Below, piece by piece: positions 43,063-51,524 of a stretch of 64,000 nucleotides of DNA (position 1 is the stretch's first letter; each line of letters opens with the position of its first letter). Origin of the DNA: an uncultured Oscillospiraceae bacterium (GTDB lineage Bacteria; Bacillota; Clostridia; Oscillospirales; Oscillospiraceae); assembly GCA_934561175.1 (NCBI GenBank), contig CAKTFW010000004.1, positions 6,419 to 70,418 of the forward strand. The letters run 5' to 3'. The translations under genes were made by a program, and so were the position numbers. The notes under the pieces were generated by a model, which was not told where the DNA came from, made no database searches, and saw only the letters and a program-made list of their open reading frames with translations.

Positions 43063-44298
43063 ATGATGACAAACGAAACTTACATGCCGGATCAAACTTT
43101 TCTGAAAGATGAAGAAATTCAAAAATTGGCAGCGGAATTGGGGACGCCGTTTTACTTGTATGATGCGGCGCGGATTCGTCAACACGCAGCAGAAGTAAAG
43201 GAAGCATTTGCATGGAATTCGGGTCATCAGCAGTTCTTCCCGGTTGGCGCAAACCCCAATCCAATGGTGTTGAAGATGCTGTGCGAGACGGGCTGCGGTG
43301 CGGCAGTCAGTTCCGCGGCGGAGTTATCCCTTGCCATCAAATGCGGCTTTAAGCCACAGCAGATTTTGTATCATGTGCTGTTTCCGCGTCCGGTTGACAT
43401 TGCGGCGATTGCACAATATCGCCCGACACTGGTACTTAATGGTGCAGATTTGGTTCCGATTTTTGCAGAAAAGAAGCTGCTCTCGGAGTCGGTTTATTTA
43501 CGCTGGAATCTTGGAAAACCGGATGTGCTGGCAACCTCGGCATATAGTCGGGCGACCAGAGAGAAGTGCGGTATGTTGGAATCAGATTTGATTGAAGCGG
43601 CAAAAATGCTGATGCACTATGGCGTGAAGAAAATCGGACTGTGCACAGCCTACGGAAAAAATCAACCGGTTCGTACTTACTATCCATTTATTGCACGGCA
43701 GCTTTTTCAGGAGACGGCGGCACTGCAGCAGGCAGGGATTTCCGTTCAGATGTTGAACATGATGGGTGGTCTAGAGACAGATTATCGTCATTTGGAATCA
43801 CCGCCAACATTGGTGGAGGCAGCGTCTGAAATTCAGCAGCTACGCGATGAAATTCTGGCACCGATCGGTATGGACAAATTACCGATCCATACAGAGATTG
43901 GCCGGTATTTGATGGGACCGTGCGCAATTATGGTCAGCACAGTGCTCCATGTCCGGCGGATCAATCGGGATTTTGTAGCAGTAGATGCGAGTGCGGCGGA
44001 TCTGTTCCGTCCGATGCAGTATAGCGGTTACCATCATGTTTCGATTGTGGGCAAAAATGATATCACCGGTCGGCGGTATTGCGATGTGGTAGGGCCGATG
44101 TATACGAATGGCGACCGGTTTGCAGAGCGCCGGATTTTGCCGGAAGTAGTGCCGGGTGATCTCTGTATTTTTCACGATACTGGCGCGCACTGTGCAGGCT
44201 CGATTTATTCCACTGGCGGCTATTGGCGCTGCGGTGAATATTTACGCCAGGAAGATGGCTCTGTGATTCAGATTGGAAAACCGCTGGGGCCGGATTAA
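43063..44298 (+). CDS. Diaminopimelate-decarboxylase-like protein lacking the PLP lysine
   Basis: 411 residues, fold-type III decarboxylase family (LysA-like branch with the C-terminal HDTGAH motif, here at 371-376, and VDASAADLFRPMQYSGYHH). The normal FAVKATPNP reads FFPVGANPNP: Gly62 stands where the PLP-binding Lys belongs. The catalytic CENND motif reads YTNGD at ~347-351, the phosphate loop SGGIG is MGGLE, and the active-site His segment is LCTAYGKN. Length and frame are intact and the rest is well conserved, so it looks like a maintained pseudoenzyme rather than a decaying gene. GGAGG precedes the ATG. Confidence 0.85.
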   Translation: MMTNETYMPDQTFLKDEEIQKLAAELGTPFYLYDAARIRQHAAEVKEAFAWNSGHQQFFPVGANPNPMVLKMLCETGCGAAVSSAAELSLAIKCGFKPQQILYHVLFPRPVDIAAIAQYRPTLVLNGADLVPIFAEKKLLSESVYLRWNLGKPDVLATSAYSRATREKCGMLESDLIEAAKMLMHYGVKKIGLCTAYGKNQPVRTYYPFIARQLFQETAALQQAGISVQMLNMMGGLETDYRHLESPPTLVEAASEIQQLRDEILAPIGMDKLPIHTEIGRYLMGPCAIMVSTVLHVRRINRDFVAVDASAADLFRPMQYSGYHHVSIVGKNDITGRRYCDVVGPMYTNGDRFAERRILPEVVPGDLCIFHDTGAHCAGSIYSTGGYWRCGEYLRQEDGSVIQIGKPLGPD

Positions 44299-44501
44299 AT
44301 AATCGTCAGGAAAATCAGAAAGGATGCGATGGTGCATAGACCAATTGCAACGCTCATCAGGGATTCAATTCCGGCTGCGGTGTATTCCAGGCGTGCAAGG
44401 TTGCGTACACGGCGGGCAGTACGGGTTGCAGAATGCGCTGCGGCAGCGTCAAAGCTTGGACGCTGCACGAAATCAACATGAATAATTTTGTCTTCTTTCA
44501 T
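44295..44501 (-). CDS. Small membrane protein of unknown function
   Basis: 68 residues from the ATG behind AAAGGAGG (8 bp). A soluble, basic N-terminus (KEDKIIHVDFVQRP, RTARRVRNLARLEYTAAG) leads to one C-terminal membrane helix (~46-67). The stop overlaps the convergent decarboxylase-like gene. A perfect inverted repeat lies in its upstream region. No homologue recognised. Confidence 0.72.
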   Translation of the reverse strand: MKEDKIIHVDFVQRPSFDAAAAHSATRTARRVRNLARLEYTAAGIESLMSVAIGLCTIASFLIFLTII

Positions 44502-44540
44502 AGGGACAACCTCCTTTTCTGTTTCCAGCATACGAAAAGA

Positions 44541-44560
44541 ACTGTCCGTTATTCCGGACA
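44541..44560 (-). promoter_or_regulatory. Inverted repeat, possible Crp/Fnr operator
   Basis: Minus strand TGTCCG-GAATAA-CGGACA, perfect 6-bp arms with a 6-bp spacer, about 40 bp upstream of the small membrane gene and close to the divergently placed Crp/Fnr gene's terminator. The arm TTGTCC also occurs at the start of the Crp/Fnr gene. Confidence 0.4.
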
Positions 44561-44588
44561 AATTGTCCCTAAATTCGAGCTTTGAATA

Positions 44589-44626
44589 AAAAAACGGGAT
44601 CGCGTGATTATGCGATCCCGTTTTTT
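44589..44626 (-). terminator. Intrinsic terminator of the Crp/Fnr gene
   Basis: Fifteen-bp stem aaaaaacgggatcgc / gcgatcccgtttttt (44589-44603, 44612-44626); symmetrical, so active both ways. Confidence 0.93.
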
Positions 44627-45278
44627 ATTCGTGTTCTACCATTTGGTGCAGGGCAGAGAGATTTAATAAGGTAATACAACCATAACCGGTTTTCAGGTAT
44701 CCGGCTGCCTGTAGTTTGTTCAGAAATCGGCAGACTGTAATGCGGCTGGCACCGACTGCGCTGGCCAAGTCATCTTGTGTGGTTTGTACCACTTGATCCT
44801 TGGCGGGGAGGGAAAGCAAGACCCGCAGAATCCGTTGATCGGCGCCGAGGAAAGTGATACGATCCACTTGATCGGACAACAGACGAACGGTTTGTGAGAG
44901 ATAGCGCAGCATTTCAACGGCCAGCTGCGGCTGTTGTTGGAAGAGTGCAAGTACCTGCTCCTGACTGATTGGAATAATTTCGCAGTTCTCCAGTGCGGCG
45001 GCGGAAGACATCCGCGGCTGTTCGTCAAAAAAGGATGCCTCCCCGAAAATGCTGCCGCGATTATAGACAGTCAAAATTCGTTCCTCGCCCCGGTCGGAGA
45101 CGATAAAGCTTTTAACTTGGCCCTGTGCCAGATAATAAAGATATTGGGGTGCTTGCCCTTGCAGATAAATAATGCGTCCTTTGGAGAAGCGTACAGGGGT
45201 TCCGATTTGCTGAAAAGCGGCCCATTTGGTGGTTGTGTCTGCATCGTGCGCCGAAAAAAATCCATAAGAACTGGACAA
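44625..45278 (-). CDS. Crp/Fnr family transcriptional regulator
   Basis: 217 residues. I start at the TTG (45278) 5 bp after GAGGTG; an ATG at 45308 lies in the promoter. N-terminal cyclic-nucleotide-like beta barrel (FSKGRIIYLQGQAPQYLYYL, GSIFGEASFFDE), dimer helix, and C-terminal HTH (TTQDDLASAVGASRITVCRFLNKL). No N-terminal Fnr cysteine cluster, so not a classical Fnr. Effector unknown. Divergent from leuCD. Confidence 0.9.
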   Translation of the reverse strand: MSSSYGFFSAHDADTTTKWAAFQQIGTPVRFSKGRIIYLQGQAPQYLYYLAQGQVKSFIVSDRGEERILTVYNRGSIFGEASFFDEQPRMSSAAALENCEIIPISQEQVLALFQQQPQLAVEMLRYLSQTVRLLSDQVDRITFLGADQRILRVLLSLPAKDQVVQTTQDDLASAVGASRITVCRFLNKLQAAGYLKTGYGCITLLNLSALHQMVEHE

Positions 45279-45298
45279 ATTTATCACCTCATGGCATA

Positions 45299-45328
45299 AT
45301 TGTATCATGCTTTACATTCTTTTTGCAA
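45299..45328 (-). promoter_or_regulatory. Sigma-A promoter of the Crp/Fnr gene
   Basis: Minus-strand TTGCAA (45328-45323), 18-bp spacer, TACAAT (45304-45299). Confidence 0.6.
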
Positions 45329-45380
45329 GATCTATGCCATATTGATGGCAGGAAAACTTGAGTTTGAGGAGGAATTGGTT

Positions 45381-46640
45381 GTGGGAATGACAATGACGCA
45401 AAAAATTCTGGCGGCGCATGCCAGCCTGCCAGAGGTCAAACCCGGAGATTTAATTGAGGCAAAGCTGGATATGGTGTTGGGAAATGATGTAACAACGCCA
45501 CCGGCGATCACGGAATTTGAGAAAGCTGGTTTTACAAAGGTTTTCGATAAGGACAAAATCGCAATTGTGCTGGATCACTTTACCCCCTGTAAAGATATCA
45601 AGGCGGCGGAATTGAGTCTGCGGGCCAGAAATTTTGCCCATAAACACAATATTACAAATTTTTTTGATGTGGGCCAGATGGGCGTTGAGCATGCGCTGTT
45701 GCCGGAAAAAGGCATTATTGCAGCAGGTGAGTGTATGATTGGTGCGGACTCGCACACCTGTACTTATGGTGCGCTGGGCGCATTTTCCACCGGAATTGGT
45801 TCCACGGATATGGCGGCTGGTATGGCAGCTGGTGTGGCGTGGTTCAAAGTGCCCTCTGCCATTCAGTTTTATCTGACCGGAAAACTGAATAAGTGGGTTT
45901 CCGGCAAAGATGTGATTTTGTATATCATCGGCAAAATCGGCGTAGACGGCGCTCTGTACAAGTCTATGGAATTTGCAGGTCCCGGCGTAGCGGAACTGAC
46001 GATGGATGACCGCTTTACCATTGCCAATATGGCAATTGAAGCTGGCGGTAAGAATGGCATTTTCCCGGTTGATGAAAAGACCATTGCGTATATGAAGGGT
46101 CGCGTTAATCGTCCCTATACGATCTACGAGGCGGATCCTGACGCAGAATATGAGCAGGTGATTGAGATCAATCTCAGCGAAATCCAGCCGACGGTTGCAC
46201 TGCCGCATCTTCCTTCCAATACCAAACCGGTCAGTGAGGTCAAAGGTCTGGAGATCCAGCAGTGTGTTATCGGTTCCTGTACGAATGGCCGGATCGGAGA
46301 TATGCGCGTTGCGGCTGAGGTGCTGAAAGGCCGTAAAGTCAACCCGAATGTCCGCACGATTATCATGCCTGCAACGCAGGAGATCACAAAAATGATGGTG
46401 GAAGAGGGATTGTTCCAGATCTTCCTGGAGGCAGGCGCCGTTGTTTCTACACCGACCTGTGGACCGTGCCTGGGTGGCCACATGGGAGTTATGGCGGCTG
46501 GTGAGCGTGCTGTTTCTACTACAAACCGAAATTTTGTCGGCCGTATGGGACATGTAGAATCTGAGGTTGTACTGGCTTCTCCGGCGGTTGCTGCGGCGTC
46601 TGCTGTGGCGGGTTATATTTGCAGCCCGGAAGATCTGTGA
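45381..46640 (+). CDS. leuC: 3-isopropylmalate dehydratase large subunit
   Basis: 4Fe-4S isomerase of leucine synthesis, with leuD. I use the GTG at 45381, 8 bp after GAGGAGG, giving MGMTMTQKILAAH as in homologues; 419 residues, the short clostridial/archaeal LeuC type. Cluster ligands: Cys in GSCTNGRIGDMR and the pair CGPCLGGH; substrate residues in GADSHTCTYGA. An upstream in-frame ATG at 45300 overlaps the divergent promoter. LeuA and LeuB are not in the window. Confidence 0.97.
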   Translation: MGMTMTQKILAAHASLPEVKPGDLIEAKLDMVLGNDVTTPPAITEFEKAGFTKVFDKDKIAIVLDHFTPCKDIKAAELSLRARNFAHKHNITNFFDVGQMGVEHALLPEKGIIAAGECMIGADSHTCTYGALGAFSTGIGSTDMAAGMAAGVAWFKVPSAIQFYLTGKLNKWVSGKDVILYIIGKIGVDGALYKSMEFAGPGVAELTMDDRFTIANMAIEAGGKNGIFPVDEKTIAYMKGRVNRPYTIYEADPDAEYEQVIEINLSEIQPTVALPHLPSNTKPVSEVKGLEIQQCVIGSCTNGRIGDMRVAAEVLKGRKVNPNVRTIIMPATQEITKMMVEEGLFQIFLEAGAVVSTPTCGPCLGGHMGVMAAGERAVSTTNRNFVGRMGHVESEVVLASPAVAAASAVAGYICSPEDL

Positions 46641-46658
46641 GAAAGAGGAGAGACTGTC

Positions 46659-47159
46659 ATGAAATTGACCGGAAATGTATTTAAGTATGGCTCCAATGTG
46701 GATACAGATGTGATTATTCCCGCCCGGTATCTGAATGTCCCGGATCATGCGGCGCTGGCGTCCCACTGTATGGAGGATATTGACCCTGAATTTGTCAAAA
46801 AGGTTCAGCCGGGTGACATTATGGTTGCAGATTGGAACTTTGGCTGCGGCTCTTCCCGCGAGCACGCACCGATTGCAATCAAGGCAAGCGGAATCGCTGC
46901 GGTAATCGCTTCCAGCTTTGCACGGATTTTCTACCGTAATGCCATCAACATTGGCCTGCCGATTTTGGAATGTCCAGAGGCTGCGGAGAATATCAAAGCA
47001 GGCGATAAGGTCTCTGTGGATTTGGAAACCGGTGTGATTACCAATGAGACAACCGGAATGACTTTTCAGGCAGCGGCATTTCCTCCGTTTATCACCGGTA
47101 TCATTGAAGCAGGCGGTCTGCTGAATTCACTGAAGCAGAGAATGCAAATAGAAAATTGA
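46659..47159 (+). CDS. leuD: 3-isopropylmalate dehydratase small subunit
   Basis: 166-residue partner of LeuC. The substrate loop NFGCGSSREHAPIAI is intact, as are NVDTDVIIPARYL and SFARIFYRNAINIGLPIL. AGAGGAGAG precedes the ATG. 18 bp after leuC; a hairpin follows. Confidence 0.97.
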   Translation: MKLTGNVFKYGSNVDTDVIIPARYLNVPDHAALASHCMEDIDPEFVKKVQPGDIMVADWNFGCGSSREHAPIAIKASGIAAVIASSFARIFYRNAINIGLPILECPEAAENIKAGDKVSVDLETGVITNETTGMTFQAAAFPPFITGIIEAGGLLNSLKQRMQIEN

Positions 47160-47178
47160 CGGAAAACAGATCAAATGC

Positions 47179-47212
47179 GCGCGGTTCTTGCAAGAAGGAC
47201 CGCGCCATTTGC
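47179..47212 (+). terminator. Probable terminator of leuCD
   Basis: Stem gcgcggt...accgcgc (47179-47185, 47199-47205) extended by ttctt/aagaa with a GG bulge, followed by a short T-run. Confidence 0.6.
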
Positions 47213-47283
47213 ACATTTTGCATCATCAATACCGACAACTTGCATAAAATGTGGAGAAATACAAAAAAATTCCTGGGATTCCC

Positions 47284-47312
47284 TTGATTTATTGCAGGAT
47301 GCACCGTATAAT
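47284..47312 (+). promoter_or_regulatory. Sigma-A promoter of the aminotransferase
   Basis: TTGATT 47284-47289, 17-bp spacer, TATAAT 47307-47312. Confidence 0.75.
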
Positions 47313-47367
47313 TGCTTCGAAAAGTACCATGTGATTTAGCAAATAAGAAGCGGAGGAGATTGCAATT

Positions 47368-48558
47368 ATGAAATCCTTATCGGAAGTTGCTTCCAGCGTA
47401 AAGGCGTCGTCGACGCTGGCGATTGACTCAGTCGCGAAACAGATGAAGGCGGATGGTCTGGATGTAATCGGTTTCGGTACCGGGGAACCGGATTTCCCAA
47501 CGCCGGATAATATTGTCGCAGCGGCAGAACGGGCTATGGCCGAGCATAAAACGAAGTATACACCGGCTTCCGGTATTCCACAGCTGAAAGAAGCTGCTTG
47601 CTATCGAATGAAAGAAGACTGCGGTTTGGACTATCAGCCGGAAAACTGCTTTATTGCAAGTGGTGCAAAGCACAATGTTTATCTGGCGCTGCAGGCGCTA
47701 CTGAATCCGGGAGACGAGGTGCTGCTGCCAGCGCCCTTCTGGGTGAGCTATATTGAAATGGTACGGCTGGCCGGCGGCACGCCGGTGGTGGTCTATGCTG
47801 GAGAAGAAGAGCACTTTAAGGTCTCGGCGGCCAAGCTGGAGGCTGCAATTACACCGAAGACAAAATGTATGATTCTCAACAGCCCATCTAACCCGACTGG
47901 TATGATGTATACGGAGGCAGAGCTGCGCGCCTTGGCGGAAGTTTGTGTGAAGCATGATCTTTATGTGATTGCAGATGAAATTTATTATTCGCTCATTTAT
48001 GATGACAACAAATTTGTCTCCTTTGCGTCGCTGGGAGATGAGGTGAAGGAACGGACGATCCTGATTAACGGTGTCTCGAAATCCTATGCAATGACTGGCT
48101 GGCGCGTGGGCTTTGCGCTGTCAAATCGGGAGATCACCGGCGTGATGAGCCGCTATGCCAGCCATTCAACCGGTGCGCCGTCTACCATTTCCCAGTGGGC
48201 GGCGGTAGAAGCCCTGCGCGGGCAGCAGGAAACCCGTGAGACAATGCGGAAGGCTTTTGAAGCGCGCCGGAATTATATTGTGGAGCGAATGAACAAGATT
48301 GACGGCGTCAGCTGCCTGAAACCGCAAGGTGCTTTTTATGTGATGATGAATCTGAAAGAAATCCTGGGCGAAACGATTGGCGGCATCAAGATTACAGACA
48401 GCGATGTGTTTGCCAAGGCGTTCCTGGATCAGCAAATGGTGGCGGTTGTTCCCGGCTCTGGATTCTTTGCACCGAATTATGTGCGGTGGAGCTATGCAAC
48501 CAGTATGGAAAATATCGAAAAGGGCCTGGATCGGCTGGAAAAGTTCCTGAAAGGGTAG
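47368..48558 (+). CDS. Class I pyridoxal-phosphate aminotransferase (aspartate aminotransferase type)
   Basis: 396 residues. The fold-type I AspC-like motifs are GFGTGEPDFPTPDNI, KYTPASGIPQLKEA, SPSNPTGMMYT, ADEIYYSLIYDD, the PLP lysine in GVSKSYAMTGWRVGF, and the C-terminal Arg in VRWSYATSMENI. Substrate most likely Asp/Glu with oxoglutarate, though Tyr or prephenate activity is also seen in this subgroup. GGAGGAGA precedes the ATG. Own promoter and terminator; monocistronic. Confidence 0.93.
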   Translation: MKSLSEVASSVKASSTLAIDSVAKQMKADGLDVIGFGTGEPDFPTPDNIVAAAERAMAEHKTKYTPASGIPQLKEAACYRMKEDCGLDYQPENCFIASGAKHNVYLALQALLNPGDEVLLPAPFWVSYIEMVRLAGGTPVVVYAGEEEHFKVSAAKLEAAITPKTKCMILNSPSNPTGMMYTEAELRALAEVCVKHDLYVIADEIYYSLIYDDNKFVSFASLGDEVKERTILINGVSKSYAMTGWRVGFALSNREITGVMSRYASHSTGAPSTISQWAAVEALRGQQETRETMRKAFEARRNYIVERMNKIDGVSCLKPQGAFYVMMNLKEILGETIGGIKITDSDVFAKAFLDQQMVAVVPGSGFFAPNYVRWSYATSMENIEKGLDRLEKFLKG

Positions 48559-48581
48559 AAATCAGCCGAAATATCGAGTAT

Positions 48582-48622
48582 AATCAGCGTGATTCGAAAA
48601 ATTCGGTCACGCTGATTTTTTA
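48582..48622 (+). terminator. Intrinsic terminator of the aminotransferase
   Basis: Eleven-bp stem aatcagcgtga / tcacgctgatt (48582-48592, 48607-48617) then TTTTTT, 15 bp before the purB ATG. Confidence 0.88.
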
Positions 48623-48637
48623 TGGGAGGTTTTTGGA

Positions 48638-50074
48638 ATGCCGACGGATATTTATGAAAGTCCGCTTTCTTCCAGATACGCAAGTCCGGAGATGCTGTAC
48701 CTGTTCTCTCCGGATAAGAAATTTACAACCTGGCATCGGTTGTGGATTGCGCTGGCGCGTGCGGAAATGCAGCTGGGCCTGCCGGTGACGCAGGAACAGA
48801 TTGATGAAATGGAAGCGCATAAGGACGAGGTCAACTACGAACTCGCCGCGCAGAAGGAGAAGGAGCTGCGGCATGATGTTATGGCGCATATTCATGCGTA
48901 TGGCGCGGCCTGCCCAAAGGCAATGCCGATTATTCATCTCGGTGCTACCAGCTGTTATGTGGGCGATAATACCGATGTGATTCTGATGCGCGAGGGGCTT
49001 GTTCTGGTGCGCAATAAGCTGGTCAACCTGATTGCGAAGCTGAGCGAGTTTGCGGACAAGTACAAGTCGATGCCGACACTGGGCTTTACGCATTTTCAGC
49101 CGGCACAGCTCACAACCGTTGGCAAGCGAGCAACGCTTTGGATCAACGAGCTGCTGATGGACCTGGAGGAAATTGAGTTTCGTATTGGCACACTGAAGTT
49201 GCTCGGTTCCAAGGGTACAACTGGTACACAGGCCAGCTTCCTGGAGCTGTTTGGCGGAGACCATGAAAAGGTGAAAAAGCTGGAACAACTCATTGCGACA
49301 GAGATGGGCTTTGATGCTGTGGTGCCGGTGTCTGGACAGACCTATTCCAGAAAGATGGATGCCGGTGTTCTGGCAACATTGTCTGGCGTGGCGCAATCGG
49401 CTGGCAAGTTTGCAACGGATTTCCGGCTGCTTTCCCATTTGAAAGAGTGCGAGGAACCCTTTGAAAGCAAACAAATTGGTTCCTCTGCAATGCCCTATAA
49501 GCGGAATCCGATGCGTTCAGAGCGCATCTGCTCTCTGGCACGCTATGTGATTGCAGATGCGATGAATCCGGCCTTTACAGCTTATAATCAGTGGTTTGAG
49601 CGTACGCTGGACGATTCTGCCGGTAAACGGATTTCCGTTCCGGAGGCATTCCTCGCTGTGGATGCAATCCTGAATATCTATTTGAATATCGCATCCGGAA
49701 TTCAGGTCTATGACAAGGTGATTGCCAAGCATGTACAGGAAGAGCTTCCGTTTATGGCAACAGAGAACATCATGATGGATGCAGTAATGCGCGGCGGCAA
49801 TCGCCAGGAGCTGCATGAGCGCATCCGGGTGCATTCCATTGCGGCCGGTAAAACTGTAAAGGCAGAGGGAAAGTCGAATGATTTGGTTGACCGTATTGCG
49901 GCGGACCCGGCGTTTGGATTGACACGGGAAGAAATCCTGCAGAATCTGGACGCCTCCCGTTATATTGGGCGCTGCCCACAGCAGGTCACGGAATTTTTGG
50001 CGGAGCAGGTGCAGCCGGTTTTGGATCGGTATTCTGCATGCCTGAGCGATAAACAGACGGAACTAAAGGTATAA
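48638..50074 (+). CDS. purB: Adenylosuccinate lyase
   Basis: Acts twice in purine synthesis (SAICAR and adenylosuccinate cleavage). 478 residues. Family signature SSAMPYKRNPMRSERICSLAR (flexible loop with the catalytic Ser at its start), GATSCYVGDN, TLGFTHFQPAQ and LGSKGTTGTQASF are present. TGGGAGG precedes the ATG. The other pur genes are not nearby. The start lies right behind the terminator of the gene before it, so its promoter is not obvious. Confidence 0.96.
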   Translation: MPTDIYESPLSSRYASPEMLYLFSPDKKFTTWHRLWIALARAEMQLGLPVTQEQIDEMEAHKDEVNYELAAQKEKELRHDVMAHIHAYGAACPKAMPIIHLGATSCYVGDNTDVILMREGLVLVRNKLVNLIAKLSEFADKYKSMPTLGFTHFQPAQLTTVGKRATLWINELLMDLEEIEFRIGTLKLLGSKGTTGTQASFLELFGGDHEKVKKLEQLIATEMGFDAVVPVSGQTYSRKMDAGVLATLSGVAQSAGKFATDFRLLSHLKECEEPFESKQIGSSAMPYKRNPMRSERICSLARYVIADAMNPAFTAYNQWFERTLDDSAGKRISVPEAFLAVDAILNIYLNIASGIQVYDKVIAKHVQEELPFMATENIMMDAVMRGGNRQELHERIRVHSIAAGKTVKAEGKSNDLVDRIAADPAFGLTREEILQNLDASRYIGRCPQQVTEFLAEQVQPVLDRYSACLSDKQTELKV

Positions 50075-50083
50075 AGAACGACT

Positions 50084-50134
50084 TCCCGCGGGTTTTGGAT
50101 TGCCGAAATCAGCTTTCGAAATCCGCGGGATTTC
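50084..50134 (+). terminator. Structured region, probable purB terminator
   Basis: Outer stem tcccgcgg / ccgcggga (50084-50091, 50123-50130) enclosing a small cgaaa/tttcg hairpin; followed by TTTCTG, so the U-run is poor. Confidence 0.45.
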
Positions 50135-50150
50135 TGTGCAGGAAAAAGAA

Positions 50151-50179
50151 TTGACTTTTTCGCCTGAAAACTCTATAAT
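50151..50179 (+). promoter_or_regulatory. Sigma-A promoter of secDF
   Basis: TTGACT 50151-50156, 17-bp spacer, TATAAT 50174-50179. Confidence 0.85.
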
Positions 50180-50218
50180 TTTTTACGATATTTTCATGAT
50201 TAGGAGGCTAACAGCCAA

Positions 50219-51508
50219 ATGAAAAAGAGTGTGATTTCGCTCGTAGTGGTTGTGCTGCTCATTGCACTGTTCATTACGACGGCACTGTTTGGCCTGGACC
50301 TTGGCTTTGTCCGGATTGACAGTGTTTCAGAAGGCGTACCGCTTGGATTGGATTTGGTCGGCGGTTCGGAAATTACCTATAAAGCGCAAATTCCGGATGG
50401 AAGCGATGCGGATACCGTAGCGACGGGCATGAAGAGTGCAAGTACTATGCTGCGGCAGCGCCTGGATGTGCTGGGCTACACCGAGGCGAATGTTTACCAA
50501 TCCGGTGATGATCAGATCGTGGTGGAAATCCCAAATGTTAAAGATCCGGAAGAAGCAGTCCAGCAGCTTGGTTCCACGGCAATTGTGGAATTCCGGGATG
50601 CCGATGGCAAGGTGTGGTTGACTGGCGAGGACATTGCATCTGCGTCCTATCAGTATTCTCCGGTGGATAACAGCGGCCTGGCGACCCATCATGTTGTTCT
50701 GAAGTTTACTTCGGAAGGACAGCAGAAGTTTACGGAAGCAACAAAAGCAGTTGCGAACCGTACTGGCAGCGACAATTATCTGGATATTGTGATGGATAAT
50801 GAGAGCATTTCTCAGCCCTATGTCAGCAAGACCGAGTATGCAGCGACTGGCATTAACTCGGACTCTGCGGTTATTACCCTGGGCAACAATGCCACTGCGG
50901 AAAATGCCAGCTATCTGGCTAATATCATTTCTGCAGGTCAGCTGCCGTTCTCGCTGGAATGCGTAAAGCTGGAGGCCGTCGGCGCGAGCTTGGGCGAGCG
51001 CAGCCTGGAGACCAGCTTGATGGCTGGCCTGATTGGTCTGATTCTGATTATGATCTTCATGGTCATTGTCTACCGTGTGATGGGTGCTGTCTCCTGCTTC
51101 TCGCTCGTGATGTATGCATCGCTGTTTTGTGTGATCCTGTCCATTGCACATATCAACCTGAGCCTGCCTGGCATTGCCGGCATTATTTTGACAATCGGTA
51201 TGGCTGTGGACGCCAATGTCATTATTTATGAGCGAATCCGTGAGGAACTGCGTGCTGGTAAGACACTGCGTTCTTCCATTGATATGGGTTATAAGAATGC
51301 CGTTCGCGCAATTATTGATGCCAATATTACAACTATTATTGCAGCTGTGGTTCTGTGGTGGAAGGGAACCGGTACCATTATCAGCTTTGCGCAGACCCTG
51401 CTGATCGGCGTCATTCTCTCGATGATTGTGATGCTGGTTGTGACAAAGATTCTGCTGAAGGCTGCCGTTGGGTTCGGTATCCGCAGCCCCAAAGCGTACC
51501 ATGTTTAA
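50219..51508 (+). CDS. secD: Protein translocase subunit SecD
   Basis: Proton-driven Sec accessory of the RND superfamily. 429 residues: N-terminal helix, a large exterior P1-type domain (~35-255; GLDLVGGSEITYKA, LDVLGYTEANVYQ), then five C-terminal helices with SLPGIAGIILTIGMAVDANVIIYERIREE. AGGAGG precedes the ATG. SecF follows 16 bp later. Confidence 0.96.
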   Translation: MKKSVISLVVVVLLIALFITTALFGLDLGFVRIDSVSEGVPLGLDLVGGSEITYKAQIPDGSDADTVATGMKSASTMLRQRLDVLGYTEANVYQSGDDQIVVEIPNVKDPEEAVQQLGSTAIVEFRDADGKVWLTGEDIASASYQYSPVDNSGLATHHVVLKFTSEGQQKFTEATKAVANRTGSDNYLDIVMDNESISQPYVSKTEYAATGINSDSAVITLGNNATAENASYLANIISAGQLPFSLECVKLEAVGASLGERSLETSLMAGLIGLILIMIFMVIVYRVMGAVSCFSLVMYASLFCVILSIAHINLSLPGIAGIILTIGMAVDANVIIYERIREELRAGKTLRSSIDMGYKNAVRAIIDANITTIIAAVVLWWKGTGTIISFAQTLLIGVILSMIVMLVVTKILLKAAVGFGIRSPKAYHV

Positions 51509-51524
51509 GAAGGGGGTTGCAAGT

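Noticed and set aside
45300..45380. Upstream ATG extension and leader regulation for leuC
   Set aside because: The extension overlaps the divergent promoter and lacks an RBS; no T-box sequence or leader hairpin is visible.
45450..46865. 471-codon open frame on the minus strand
   Set aside because: It is antisense to leuC/leuD, which carry all family motifs; it has no RBS and an unlikely composition.
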